The translations under genes and the position numbers were made by a program. The notes beneath the pieces are model-generated. The model did no database searches. It was not told the origin of the DNA and saw only the letters and a program-made list of their open reading frames with translations. Positions 10,439 to 20,898 of a DNA stretch of 64,000 bases are shown piece by piece. Numbering within the stretch: position 1 is the first letter of the stretch; each line of letters opens with the position of its first letter. This stretch comes from Tricholoma matsutake (lineage: Eukaryota; Basidiomycota; Agaricomycetes; Agaricales; Tricholomataceae): assembly GCA_026075535.2 (NCBI GenBank), contig AP026546.1:3844001-3908000 (forward strand), given 5' to 3'.

Positions 10439-12447
10439 GTAAACTTTGCACTCCCCCCCGTATTCCTATCGGAGTCCTAGGAGTCCGAGTTTTCCGATAA
10501 GAGTCCAATCAGAATCCGATAGGAGTCCTACTAGTCCAACACTAGTCCTAGGAGTCCGATAGGAATCCGATCAGAATGTATCTTGATGACCATGTACTTT
10601 TATTTCCAAGAAATTCTGAGTAAAGTCCTATGCAATTCCAACAGGTAGTAGTCGGAATACCACACCATTTCGGAAGACTTAACTTGATGAAAGTGCTTAC
10701 AAAATAAATGGGCAGAGCAGGAATTGAACTCTAGACCTTGGGATATAAGTGACATGACTACCAAAGAAGTGCTCAACCAGTTGAGCCACAGGAGCATTAA
10801 TAAATATGTAATATAAAGTCCATTTGAAGCACTTAAGATTAGTTCACTTATTTTTAACCTCTCTCACAAGAGCTCAAAAAAAAATTGTTGAGCCCTCGCA
10901 TCTTCGCGAGGGAGTTGATAAATATAGATTTTAAAAAAACCCCCCACGCAAATGCGAGGGGGACAATTAATTATACTATTTAATTATACTATTTTAAATT
11001 CTACAAAAAAAACCCACCCCCCCGCAAAATGGGGGGGAGGGGGTGGTGGTGCATCATGTTGGCTGTCTCGTCAGCCCTGTCCTGTTGTTTCCCCTCCCTC
11101 TTGTCTCCGTCGTGTCTCGCCTCCCTCACCTCACCTCCCCCGTGGCTTCCCTCCCCTCCCTTGTCTCCCCTCCCTCATTGTTCCACCCACTGTCCACCCC
11201 ACGAGCAGTTGCTTGCGAGGCTGGTGGTGGGTGGTGCGTTGTATGTTGGTGGCAGTGTTTGTCCATCGTCTCCCCTTCTGGTCATTGTTTCCCTTTCCCC
11301 TTGTCGTTTTGTCACCCTTGTCATTCATCCCCCTCATTGTCTGCACCCACGAACCACCCTACAGGCAGCTGCTTGTAGGCGTGTTATTTGGTGCCGTCGT
11401 TGTCCCTCCACGCTGTTCCCATGTTCTCGCACCCCATATACACCCCACGAGCAGTTGCTCACGGCGGTGATGAGGGGTGCTGGATGTCATTAGTGTCGTG
11501 GGGGTCCATGCACTCATGATCCACCCTACGAGCAGCAGCTCGTAGGCATGGGTGGGTGCATTGTCGGTTCATCAGTGACGTGGCTCGGGAGGGGTCGGGT
11601 GGTGCTTACCAGGTGGGTATTCCCCTTCTGGGGTCTCCTGGTGTTGCTCCCCATGCTCCTGACCATGATTGATACCCTCACATCCTGTTTTGATGGGGAG
11701 GAGGGGGGTTGCCAGGGGCATCATTGGGTGTGGGTTTGGCTCGCATCAGTCCATCGTTACTCATGTAGATTAGAACCTAGAAACAGAAAAAATGAATTAG
11801 TTAGTTTACAAAAGTAAAAAACGAATGAAAAAAACTTACTATGGCCCAAACAACGATTGTGTCATTTGGGCATCATTCAGTGTCAAAACCAGTCGTTTCC
11901 GGTCTTGGGGGCTCGTCTAGAGATGGGGGTGAAGTGGGAGTGGTGGGAGTTGCTGGGTTGAGATGGTTGAGGTGGGGGGGATGGAGGTGGCGTGCTTGTC
12001 ATCGTTGGTGGTGGTGGGAGGAGTTGATGAGCTGGCAGGTGTGATGATGCAGCTATGTGCTTTGTCATCACACCCGCGGGAATGGTATGTAGTGTAGTAT
12101 GATCACTTACCTGTAATGATTGTTTAGCCTAATGGTATTGTTGTCAGTTTACGCTTACATAATCTTCTGTAGTCAAGTGTTCAATTCTCGTCTGTGCGTT
12201 TAATTTTTCATACTATATTACTAAGTAAGGCTGCTTTCATTTTGGAATCCTATGTTGTCTGATGTCTTAGCATAACTTCGGACTAGTCCTATGTGATTTC
12301 TATGATCAGAAATTCCTAGGAAATTCTGATAGTCCGATCAGACTCTGATCGGACTACATCGGACTGGACTAGGACTAAATGTGCCATTTCATGTCAATTT
12401 GGCTGGTGAAAATGACATCAGAATATGGGGGGGAGTGTAAAGACCTC
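10439..12447. mobile_element. Non-autonomous hAT-like DNA transposon in the gypsy integrase
   Basis: The element is 2009 bp and flanked by the 8-bp duplication TGATATGC (10431-10438 and 12448-12455). Its removal restores the integrase sequence exactly as in E1. The termini are imperfect inverted repeats (GTAAACTTTGCACTCCCCCCC left; the right end reversed reads GAGGTCTTTACACTCCCCCCC). Both subterminal regions (10460-10575 and 12280-12378) are packed with GTCCGAT/GGAGTCCTA-type motifs, a typical transposase-binding layout. An 8-bp TSD indicates hAT. The interior has no transposase, only GC-skewed and low-complexity DNA and a tRNA-like block. Confidence 0.85.
10711..10797 (-). other. tRNA-like block (SINE head or tRNA relic)
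   Basis: On the minus strand the segment reads like a degenerate tRNA. An A-box-like TGGCTCAACTGG and a D-stem GCTC/GAGC are present, followed by a B-box-like GAGTTCAATTCC and a closing GCTCTGCCC. The anticodon and T stems do not pair properly, so it is not a functional tRNA gene. It may be the head of a SINE carried inside the hAT-like element. Confidence 0.45.
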
Positions 12448-15391
12448 TGATATGCCGTAGATAATTTAGTTTGAATTCCCAATATGTTGTTTAGTTCTTG
12501 CATAAACACGGAAGCAAATTGTGGTCCGTGATCAGAGATAACGGTATCAGGTAACCCATGTAACCACCATACCTGATTTAAATAGAGGCGCACCAAGCCC
12601 AATGATGAGGTTTCTGTAGTAGTAGGAATAATATGGACCTCCTTTGTAAAGCAGTCGCATACTACAAATATTGCATTGTACCCTTGAGCCTCGGGTAATC
12701 CAGTAATAAAATCCACAGATATATCTCTCCACGGCGCTTTAGGTATAGGGTTCGGCATCAATTTTCCTGCAGGTTTCTCTGGAAATTTCTTCCCCCTCAT
12801 GCACGTATCACATCCATCCACATACCCCAACACATACTTCAAAATTCTGGGCCACCAATAATTTCTCATTACTAATTCCAACGTCTTCCATCTTCCTGGG
12901 TGTCCGGCAATCGGCATATTGTGATGTAACCAGATGATCTCCCTTCACAAATCCTGATCCTTCAGTACATACACTTTTCCTCGAAACAACACCAACCCTT
13001 GTTCCTCAGCCCATTCATCTCCTTTGATATTACCTTTCTTCTCTCCCTTCAGAGCTTTCATGGCTTCCACTACTTCATCATCCATTTCCAAACATTGTCT
13101 AATTTTAGACAACATTTCTGTTTCCAAGCTATCTATTAATAGATGCCCTTGATGCATAGCGCAAATGCAAAAGTATTCGGGTTTGAGTAAGGTAACATTT
13201 TTATTGTCCTTCTCCACCCCCCTTTTATGATCAACACATCTGGATAATGCATCTGCTTTCCTCATTAAGCTTCCCGCTTTGTGGACCAAGTGAAAATTGA
13301 AATGCAATAGGAATAGTGCCCAATGTGCTTGCCAGCGATTAAGCTTTTTAGCAGACATGAAGTATTGCAGATTTTGATGATCTGTCCAGATCTCAATCTG
13401 ATGCGTACATCCTTCCAAATAATGCCTCCATGCCTCCAATGCTCGTATTATCCCCAACATCTCTTTGTCATGCACATCATAATTCCTCTCCACATCATTC
13501 AACCCTTTTGACAAGTATGCACAAGGATGCCATTTGTCATCTTTGCACAGCATTGATAATACTGCTCCAGTAGCAAAATCAGATGCATTGGATTCCACTC
13601 GCAAAGGGCATGTGAAATCTACTGGGGCTAATATTGGTCCCTCCACAAACTTCCTCTTCAACTCCTCAAACACTGTCTGCTGCTGCTCTCCCCACCTCCA
13701 TACTACTCCCTTTCGTGTAAGGTTATGTAAGGGTGTGGCAATTTTAGAAAAATTGTGCACAAAGCGACGATAATAATTTGCGAGTCCCAAGAAGGCTTGA
13801 ACCTCCTTGACACGGGTGGGTGCAGGCCAATCTGTGATCACCTGTACCTTGATTGGATCCATTTTGATCCTGTCAGGGCCAATCAATAATCCTAGGAACT
13901 CAATCTCGCTTGCCCCAAACACACACTTCTCTGGTTTCAAAAATAGATCATTCTCTGCCAACCTCCGTAACACCTCCTGTACTATCGCCTCATGATTTTC
14001 TTCATCCTCCGTGAATATCAGAATGTTGTCAATAAATATTATTACCACGCCTTTGTCTATTATGTCCTTGAAAATGTTGTTCATCATATTTTGAAAGGTT
14101 GGGGGACTATTAGTCATCCCAAAAAACATGACAAGCGGCTTGAAGGATCCTTGACGCGTGGCAAATGCAGCCTTCCACTCATCTCCTTTCTTTATTTGTA
14201 CATTGTTGTATCCCCATCATAAATTCAATTTTGTAAAGACCTTGGCTTTTCCCACCTTGTCAATTATTTCTGAGATCAACGGCAGGGGGTACGCGTTCTT
14301 CACTGTCCACTCATTCAAATACCTATAATCTGTACACATCCTCTTCCTTTGGTCTTTCTTTGGCACGAAGAATATTGGTGATGTCTGTGGTGATTTCAAA
14401 GGTCGTATATATCCTTTGCGCAATTGCTCCTTCAGGAACGCATCCACTTCTTCTTGTTCCATTGGAGATAACAGATATACCTTCAACTTCTTCAGCACAA
14501 ACTCTGGCTTCATCTCAATTGCATGATCCCATGGCTTCCACACCGGCATTCGCTCAGACTCCTTCTTCTGGAACACTGACAGATGTTCATGATACACTTT
14601 TGGCACCCATTCCTCCACTGGCTTCTCCACCTTCACAATATTCTTGTCCCATGACTGTCCTCCATGAATTGCTCGAAAGGTTTGCTTCTGCTCTTCTTTC
14701 TCGATCATGACTGGAACTTCCTCATTTGGCATTTCCTCATCCTCCACTTCCTCCATCATAACAGAATACTTTCTCGGATGTTCTTTCTCTTTCTTTTTCC
14801 TTTTTTCCTTCTTCATCTTCCTCCCATACACATTACATTCCTTAGGACAACAAGTCATTTGTACTTTCCCAGTTTTCCAATCAATTTCGGGATTATGCTT
14901 CTGTAACCATGGACATCCTATTATTAGATTGGTTTTCCCAAGATTGCACACCTCGAATATGGCTTGCTCCTGATGCTCCTGATACTTTAGTACCATAGTC
15001 ACCTCCTCCTTGATAGTTCCTCCACGATTGACTGTTCCGTCAATATTGTACACCATTATAGGTTGCGCCAGCTTGCATGTGTTAATACCGTTTCCGGTAA
15101 TTAAGGATCAATTAATAAATAATCCTGTAGCACCACTATCAAGCAACGCTTCCACATCAATAGCTGCATGCATGTCCACTGTCTTCAGTCCCACAGTCAA
15201 GGTGATTTCAGGTTCTATTCGCGCAGAGCGAATAAAGAATTTAGGGGTTTTTGGAAATAGTGCTCAGCAATTTTCTTGGTCACATGATTTGTAACAGTTG
15301 TACTCCTCCTCGATTTCCTTTTCTGATTTACTCTGGGTTTCCTCGGATACTAATACATTGTAACGATTCTGGGTCACCAATGGGGAAACCT

Positions 15392-16489
15392 TGACTGGGA
15401 CTCTTCCACAAAATTCTTCTGCCTGCCTTCCTCCGGCTTCACTTCCTTGATTGTAGCTTCCCTAATCTTCCTTTTCTGCCTACAATTCCTCGCGATGTGT
15501 CCTAACTGCCCACAGTTAAAACATTTAAGTGGGGCTCATCTCCCTGCTTGATCAATCTCCATTGCCTCTGCTGGTGCTGCTGACTCCGTAACTATAGGTG
15601 TCACTGCCATGGCCAGTGGCTGTGCCCTTGGAGCTTGCGCCTGAGCTGCCTTTCCTTTCTCGGACTTTCTTCCAGATGACTTTCCAAATTTACTACTTCC
15701 ATACATCAACTTTGACTCTGCCTGTTCCTGCCGATATTGCTGGTCAAGGCGCATTGCCCAATTATACCACTCATCCAACTTCTCTGGCATAGAAGGTAGT
15801 TGGTAGATAGACTTGAATAAGGAGGGATTTAATCCTGCTTTCAAAAACTCTACCAATGTGGCTTCTCCCATGTCCATTTGTGAAGCTTCTGCTTTGAACT
15901 GCAAAATAAATTCATCCACTGTTAGGGAACCTTGGCACATGGTCTTTAATTTAGCATTGGCTGTCGCCTTTGGATTAGGGTCTCCAAACTGTGCCTCTAA
16001 TCTCTCCAGAAATCCCTTGAAGGTTGCAAATGGTTTGTTTCCCACGGCAATTTGATTAATAGCCTCGTTTCTCCAGAACTGTGCTTTCCCCCCCTGAATG
16101 TATGAGAGAGCAAACATAATCCTAGACTCGGCTGTACGAAACTTGGGCTTCCTCCCATGGATGTACAATACTATAGAGCTAATGAAGGATTTTGTATTCT
16201 CCATGGTACCATCAAAGATTTGTGGGGGCGTGTACTTAGGTAAGCACACTTTTCCATTTCCAGATTTCTCCACCATCTCATCCTCCTGCAATATCCACTC
16301 CATCATCTCCTCCATCTCATCATCTCCTTCTCCTATCATCTCTGGCTGTACTTCCGCTTGTCTGGGCTGTGATGCTGCCAATACTGACACTAATTGCGAC
16401 ATTTGTGCTGTGAGCACACCAATTTTCACCTCTAGTGCTGGTATGGGAACAGGATTAGGACCGGGATTAGAAGTTGAAGGTTTGGACAT
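15392..16489 (-). pseudogene. E2 gag, interrupted before the zinc knuckle
   Basis: The start at 16489 matches E1's gag start. The frame is open through the capsid domain to TGA at 15536-15538, just upstream of the CCHC knuckle. E1 has CAA at that codon. The sequence beyond still encodes a knuckle (CFNCGQLGHIARNC). Conversely this copy is open (CAA, 15800-15802) at the codon where E1 has TGA. The end of the frame is approximate because the gag stop itself is altered. Confidence 0.85.
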
Positions 16490-16986
16490 AATTGTAGAAT
16501 CTGTGATGAATCACTTCTTCGACAAATTCAAAATTTTTTCTTTGAGACCTCTCCAAACATTTACGGGTCATGTGATGGTTCATCAATTGTTCATCAATTG
16601 TTCATCAATCGTTCGTCATTCGTCAGGCGCCTATTTTGACACTTCAGATCAATAACCCTTCCAACAGTGCCTGATCTTGGAGATAACACTGAATTCGGCT
16701 TGTAACTAAAATAGTCGTCCGAATAGAGTGATGTAAATCATAACTAAACCAGACCCGATCGGTTGTCTGGTTGCAGCTGTCCTAATGACGAGCGCTGCCT
16801 CTCGATCACTGGCAGTCGCAATGTAAGGCAAGGCCTGGCATCGGCTTATGAAAGAAAAGGTAGATTACATATATACAAGTACTTCCGGCTTGTGCCAAAA
16901 GGGTGAGTAATCGGATGTGGCACGGTGAAACAATGACGTATGCGCAAGTAAGAGAAGGTGCACAGATATGGGAAGTTGTGTTCTTC

Positions 16987-17387
16987 TGTTAGGGCGACAC
17001 CCACTATCTGCTAGCTAAGACCATGCAGGTTCTCTCTACAAGAAGGGGGTGGGATCCGCGCTTGTGATGGGGAACTGATGGTTTTGATGTGAGGGGTTAT
17101 TAATAGGTGAGTTTGTTGAGATAGGCCTTTCACACCAAAAATGTAGGTGGAATACCTAAGAGAACACAACTGGGGTCCCCTAGGCATATATTTAGGGTTT
17201 ATATACTATGTTACACATATTGTACATTGTTGTTACCAATGCACTCGTACATGTGCATACATTTTGATGCATGCGAAATAAAATTCTCATGCTATCAAAG
17301 TGTAGCGTCATTTGGCATCATGTAGCGTAATTTGACATACTAAAATAAAAATGAAATTTTATTAGGTAATGGGGTGGTTTCCTAACA
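16987..17387 (-). repeat. 5' LTR of the outer minus-strand gypsy element
   Basis: This 401-bp LTR with TG..CA ends is complete. The self-priming site lies just outside its left end (AGTTGTGTTCT at 16974-16984 on the plus strand). AGGAC at 17388-17392 duplicates 3593-3597 and so defines the outer insertion. Confidence 0.92.
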
Positions 17388-17514
17388 AGGACGAGAAGAC
17401 GCATTCGTCAAAATACACTGTCCCCTCCACAGAACGACTCTGGCTGCCCCAGGACTCTCGATGATGAACCAGGAACCCTCCTAGGCAACCTAGCTCCCCC
17501 CAGCTCATCTAAAG

Positions 17515-18883
17515 TGGAAGGAAGCTGGAGCTTCCAACACTCAAGGAGACAGAAACATGTTAGGAACTTAGTATATTCGAGGGGAGGAAACTAAGCTACA
17601 GCACAAGTACTCGAAGTGTAGACTATATACCAACAGAATAACATGTGATAATGCAATGCTGTAAGAGGCACTCTTACACTCTCTCATACTTCCAAAAATT
17701 TGACCAGGGGGGGGGGGGGTATCAACAAGTCCAAGGCACACTTTACATGTCGGTAAAAACATTGAGTTGCCTGGTAGTGGACTGATGATGAAAGTACATT
17801 GAACGTGGCAGGTGTTGATGAGGACTGGTGTTGACAAGGACATTGACAGGTGTTGACAAGGACATTGACAGGTGTTGACAAGGACATTGACAGGTGTTGA
17901 CAAGGACATTGACAGGTGTTGACAAGGACATTGACAGGTGTTGACAAGGATGTCACGAGGACATTGACAGGTGTTGACAAGGACATCATGAGGATGGGGA
18001 CAGGTGTTGCAAGGACGGAGACAGGTGTTGAAAAAATGACCGTTGCATTTGAGGGGAAGGTGTCGATGGCAAAAAATGGGGGTTGGGGTGTGTTATAAGG
18101 CCACATTTGCAAACAACGGGTGTTGGGTGTGAGTGGAGGGCATTGATGGTGAAAAACAGAGGGTTGGGGGCATGTACAAAGGCTCCTTGGCAATGGAATG
18201 GGGGCTGGGGCATGAGATGGGGAGGTGAACAGGGAGCGAGGGGGGCCAATGGCATCCTCAGTGATGCAAGATGGTCATCATTGTCAATACCCCCTGCCAC
18301 GTCATCATGAACACTGTCCACACCCTGGAACACTCATTGTAACACCCACCTTTGTCAATGCCAACCCACTGTCCTCGTCGATGCCCACTGTCCTCATCAA
18401 CACCCACTGTCCTTGTCGATGCCCACTGTCCTCGTCAACGTCCTCATCAACACCTGTCCCCATCCTCGTCAATGTCCTCATCAACACCTGTCCCCATCCT
18501 CATCAACGTCCTTGTCAACACCTGTCCCTGTCCTCATCAACACCAGTCCTTGTCAATGCCTGTCATGTTCAATGCCCACTTTCATCATCAGTCCACTACC
18601 AGGCAACTCAATGTTTTCACTGACATGTAAAGCATGCCTATGACTTGTTGATACAAGCCCCCCCCCCTGGTCATTTTTTTGGAGTATGAGAGAGTGTAAG
18701 AGTGCCTCTTACATCATCACTACATTATCACATGCCACTCCATTATCACATGTCATTCCATTAATATATAGTCTATACTTGAGTGCATGTACTGTATTCT
18801 AGAATCCCCCTTCGAATCATATTAAGTTCCTTATAGTTTTTGTGCCCTTGAGTCTTGAGTGTTGGAAGCCCTGGCTTCCTTCC
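17515..18883. repeat. Second large inverted-repeat (foldback-like) element
   Basis: The left end (TGGAAGGAAGC, CTTCCAACACTCAAG) and right end (CTTGAGTGTTGGAAG, GCTTCCTTCCA) are mutually inverted. Similarity continues inward through GTAGACTATAT, ATGTGATAATG, the TAAGAGGCACTCTTACACTC block, a G/C homopolymer and TGGTAGTGGACTGATGATGA to about 18040 and 18345. The arms are more than 500 bp each. The centre is G-rich low-complexity DNA. No transposase and no clear target duplication were seen. Confidence 0.75.
17833..18025 (+). repeat. 22-bp minisatellite
   Basis: Five perfect tandem copies of GACAAGGACATTGACAGGTGTT run from 17833 to 17942, followed by degenerate copies. The unit length is not a multiple of 3, so it is unlikely to encode a peptide repeat. 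Inverted, more divergent copies (CAACACCTGTCC, GTCAATGTCC) occupy about 18400-18560 in the opposite arm of the element. Confidence 0.9.
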
Positions 18884-20898
18884 ATCTTACTGTCTATCTC
18901 TTTTTACTGTTGAACACTGCCACAAACCAACTAGCCCTTGAAGAGCTGTTCAGGGACCCCAGCATCAAGAGAATTGCTGGGCATGCATCATCATTGTTTA
19001 AAACCTACTTCCCTTGGATGCATGCTTATTATCAGGAAACTCTGGAAGCCCTCCTCAAAGCACATCCCCATACATATCTATGTCCAGTTCATGGTTCGGA
19101 CCACTTGAGAACCAGAACCTGACCATTTTGAACTGAACCAACAGTCCAGTCCAAGGTTCGCTATAATCTATGGACCAAACCAATAGTCTGGTTCTGGGTT
19201 CTCCAAAATCCCTTAAAGAACTGGACTGAACCGAACCTTACCATCCCTAGATTCAACTGTGATCTTCTAGCTTCGCTACCATTTCCAGTTGAATCTTCAT
19301 AGTGAACTTCTCATCTTCTCATTGCCTTCATTATATTTATCATGAGCACATATCATAGAACTCTTTGCATGGCTCAGCTTCTTTTTTCATTGCCCTCCCT
19401 CTGCTCCCTTTGTATTATATAGATATCTACTCCTTGTCTTTCATAGTATCTCTCATCTAGCCTCTCCATTCCTTCGTTTATCCATTTTTTGGGGTCCATC
19501 AGGACCTCTGATTGCGCTACCTTGGTCCATCTTGAGCCACGCAGCAGAGCGCTACATCCTTGCCAGTGGAGGTTCCCTGGCACATGACCTTACCTGACTA
19601 ATCATTTTTACTGTGATGTGTCATGGTTTTCCGATCACTCTGCTGGGTATAAATAGATGCAAATATCGGAAAAAGAACTAAAAATTAAAAGAATTGCTGG
19701 CTCCTTCCACAAAAGTCTGCAGCCATTTTCTACTAATCAAAAAAACTGCAACTGGACTTAGGATTCTTCACAACTACTATTAATCCTTTTCAAAATGTCT
19801 TTTGGTGCTGTTGGTAGTGAATAAGCAAACAACAGGTATTTTTGCTAAACAAATGGACCAGGTCCTCATAGAATAATATGAGTATAATTGAAATCTACAG
19901 TACATGGACATGTGAAGTACCTGAGTCTAACCTTTTCATGTGTATTTAGCCCACAGCTGAGAATCTGAAATCTGGGGATGTGACAACTGCCTAGAAGGTC
20001 ACTGACTGCTGGGTATACTGCACTACAAGTTGCTTGAAACCTCCCTGATACCTGTGGAATATCTTCCAGTAGTTTAATAGTAGATTCATAGCAAAATATA
20101 GGTGTGCAGATTAATATTGAGGAGTGACCAAGAAAGACATGATCCTAAGCAAAGTCTTGTCTCATTTTTAAATTACAGCAGGGGATATTAAATGGAAGAC
20201 ATCTGAAATGAACTAAGAGTGCTTGTTTGGAAGATACAGCTGTGGATCCAGAGTGGAAACCAATAATATTGGGTGGATGGCTAATAACTGACCCCTATGG
20301 CAGATAACTTGTGGCAGTGCCACTGTCAGGCTAATAACAGCAGATCAATTTCCTCGGCCCATAGAAGCCCAAATAATTTTTTGAAAAGACAGAAACACCA
20401 TATTATTGTTGTACTATTTGCATGTAAAACAAGGTAGTATGACAAGCAGAAGTACAACCCAGAGAGACAAATGTTGTCGTGAGCACGGCAATTGCCGTGG
20501 CTAATAACGTTATTAGACACCCAGCACAGTGATCGGTAAGCCTGTGTCACTGTGCATGTGCGAGCCAGCAAAATTTGAATGTGTACATGTGTGCTCTTTG
20601 TGTCCATCAATCACAATCTTCTCATTCTTTCTCGGCACGGTCAGGTCCGATTCTGACTGGGTGCATGAGAGGCCTAGTCATGAAGGTTACGCTGTAACCT
20701 TCATCATTAGATTCTGTGCGTTGTTTTTACTGCTCGATTCTATGTCGCCATTTTTGGCGTCTTGTTCATTTCTTTCCACAAGATGGGAAATCTAACATAA
20801 GAACGCTGTGTTCTGCCGACATCCTTTTGTCACCCGGTTGAACATTATCGGCCGCAGCCGAGCGCTCGAACTTTCATCTCGTCAAAGTCGCATTGAAA
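18884..20898. other. Gene-poor stretch with hAT-type terminus and palindrome cluster
   Basis: No gene is supported. 19090-19250 is rich in GAACC/GGTTC repeats and ends CTTACCATCCCTAG, whose reverse complement CTAGGGATGGTAAG looks like a fungal hAT terminus; the other end was not found. Three dyad symmetries lie at 20484-20555. 20640-20890 resembles 23190-23415 and belongs to the tandem duplication of the MFS genes. Confidence 0.5.
20484..20555. repeat. Cluster of three dyad symmetries
   Basis: CACGGCAATTGCCGTG (20484-20499) and CTAATAACGTTATTAG (20501-20516) are perfect 16-bp palindromes separated by one base. GCACAGTGA (20524-20532) pairs with TCACTGTGC (20547-20555) across a 14-nt loop. 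GGCTAATAAC also occurs near 20275 and 20331. The role is unknown; operator sites or transposon ends are possible. Confidence 0.7.

Larger units (their letters stand above)
10056..15391 (-). pseudogene. E2/E3 pol, interrupted and 3'-truncated
   Basis: Reading from right to left, the protease lies near 15130. RT extends to about 14000, with the catalytic box mutated to FIDN near 14040 where E1 has FIDD. RNase H follows (ESNASDF near 13590, also Asn). The integrase HHCC and core come next, to 12456, then the hAT-like insertion, then the rest of the integrase to 10056. In-frame TGAs lie at 14217-14219 and 12945-12947. E1 has CAA at the second site. The chromodomain is missing. The copy is inactive. 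Confidence 0.88.
9809..17387 (-). mobile_element. Chimeric minus-strand gypsy copy (E2/E3)
   Basis: This is the same family as E1, in inverse orientation: 5' LTR 16987-17387, leader 16490-16986, gag 15392-16489, pol to 10056, then an LTR fragment 9809-10055. The integrase is interrupted at 10439-12447 by a hAT-like element. The 3' part has lost the integrase C-terminus, chromodomain, polypurine tract and U3. The breakpoint at 10055/10056 has microhomology (TTG). The right LTR is followed by AGGAC, which matches the duplication at 3593-3597 rather than sequence at 9804-9808. The right part therefore belongs to the outer element, and the left part probably to a third insertion. Confidence 0.85.

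Noticed and set aside
10952..11493. Overlapping ORFs of 110-172 codons in three frames
   Set aside because: Open only because the strand is extremely C/T-skewed inside the hAT-like element; no conserved residues.
17833..18025. CRISPR-like array
   Set aside because: Units are contiguous with no spacers, in a eukaryotic context; it is a minisatellite.
17684..18193. 169-codon minus-strand ORF with repeated CPCQHLSMSLSTPVN-like units
   Set aside because: Produced by the 22-bp minisatellite, which is open in several frames.
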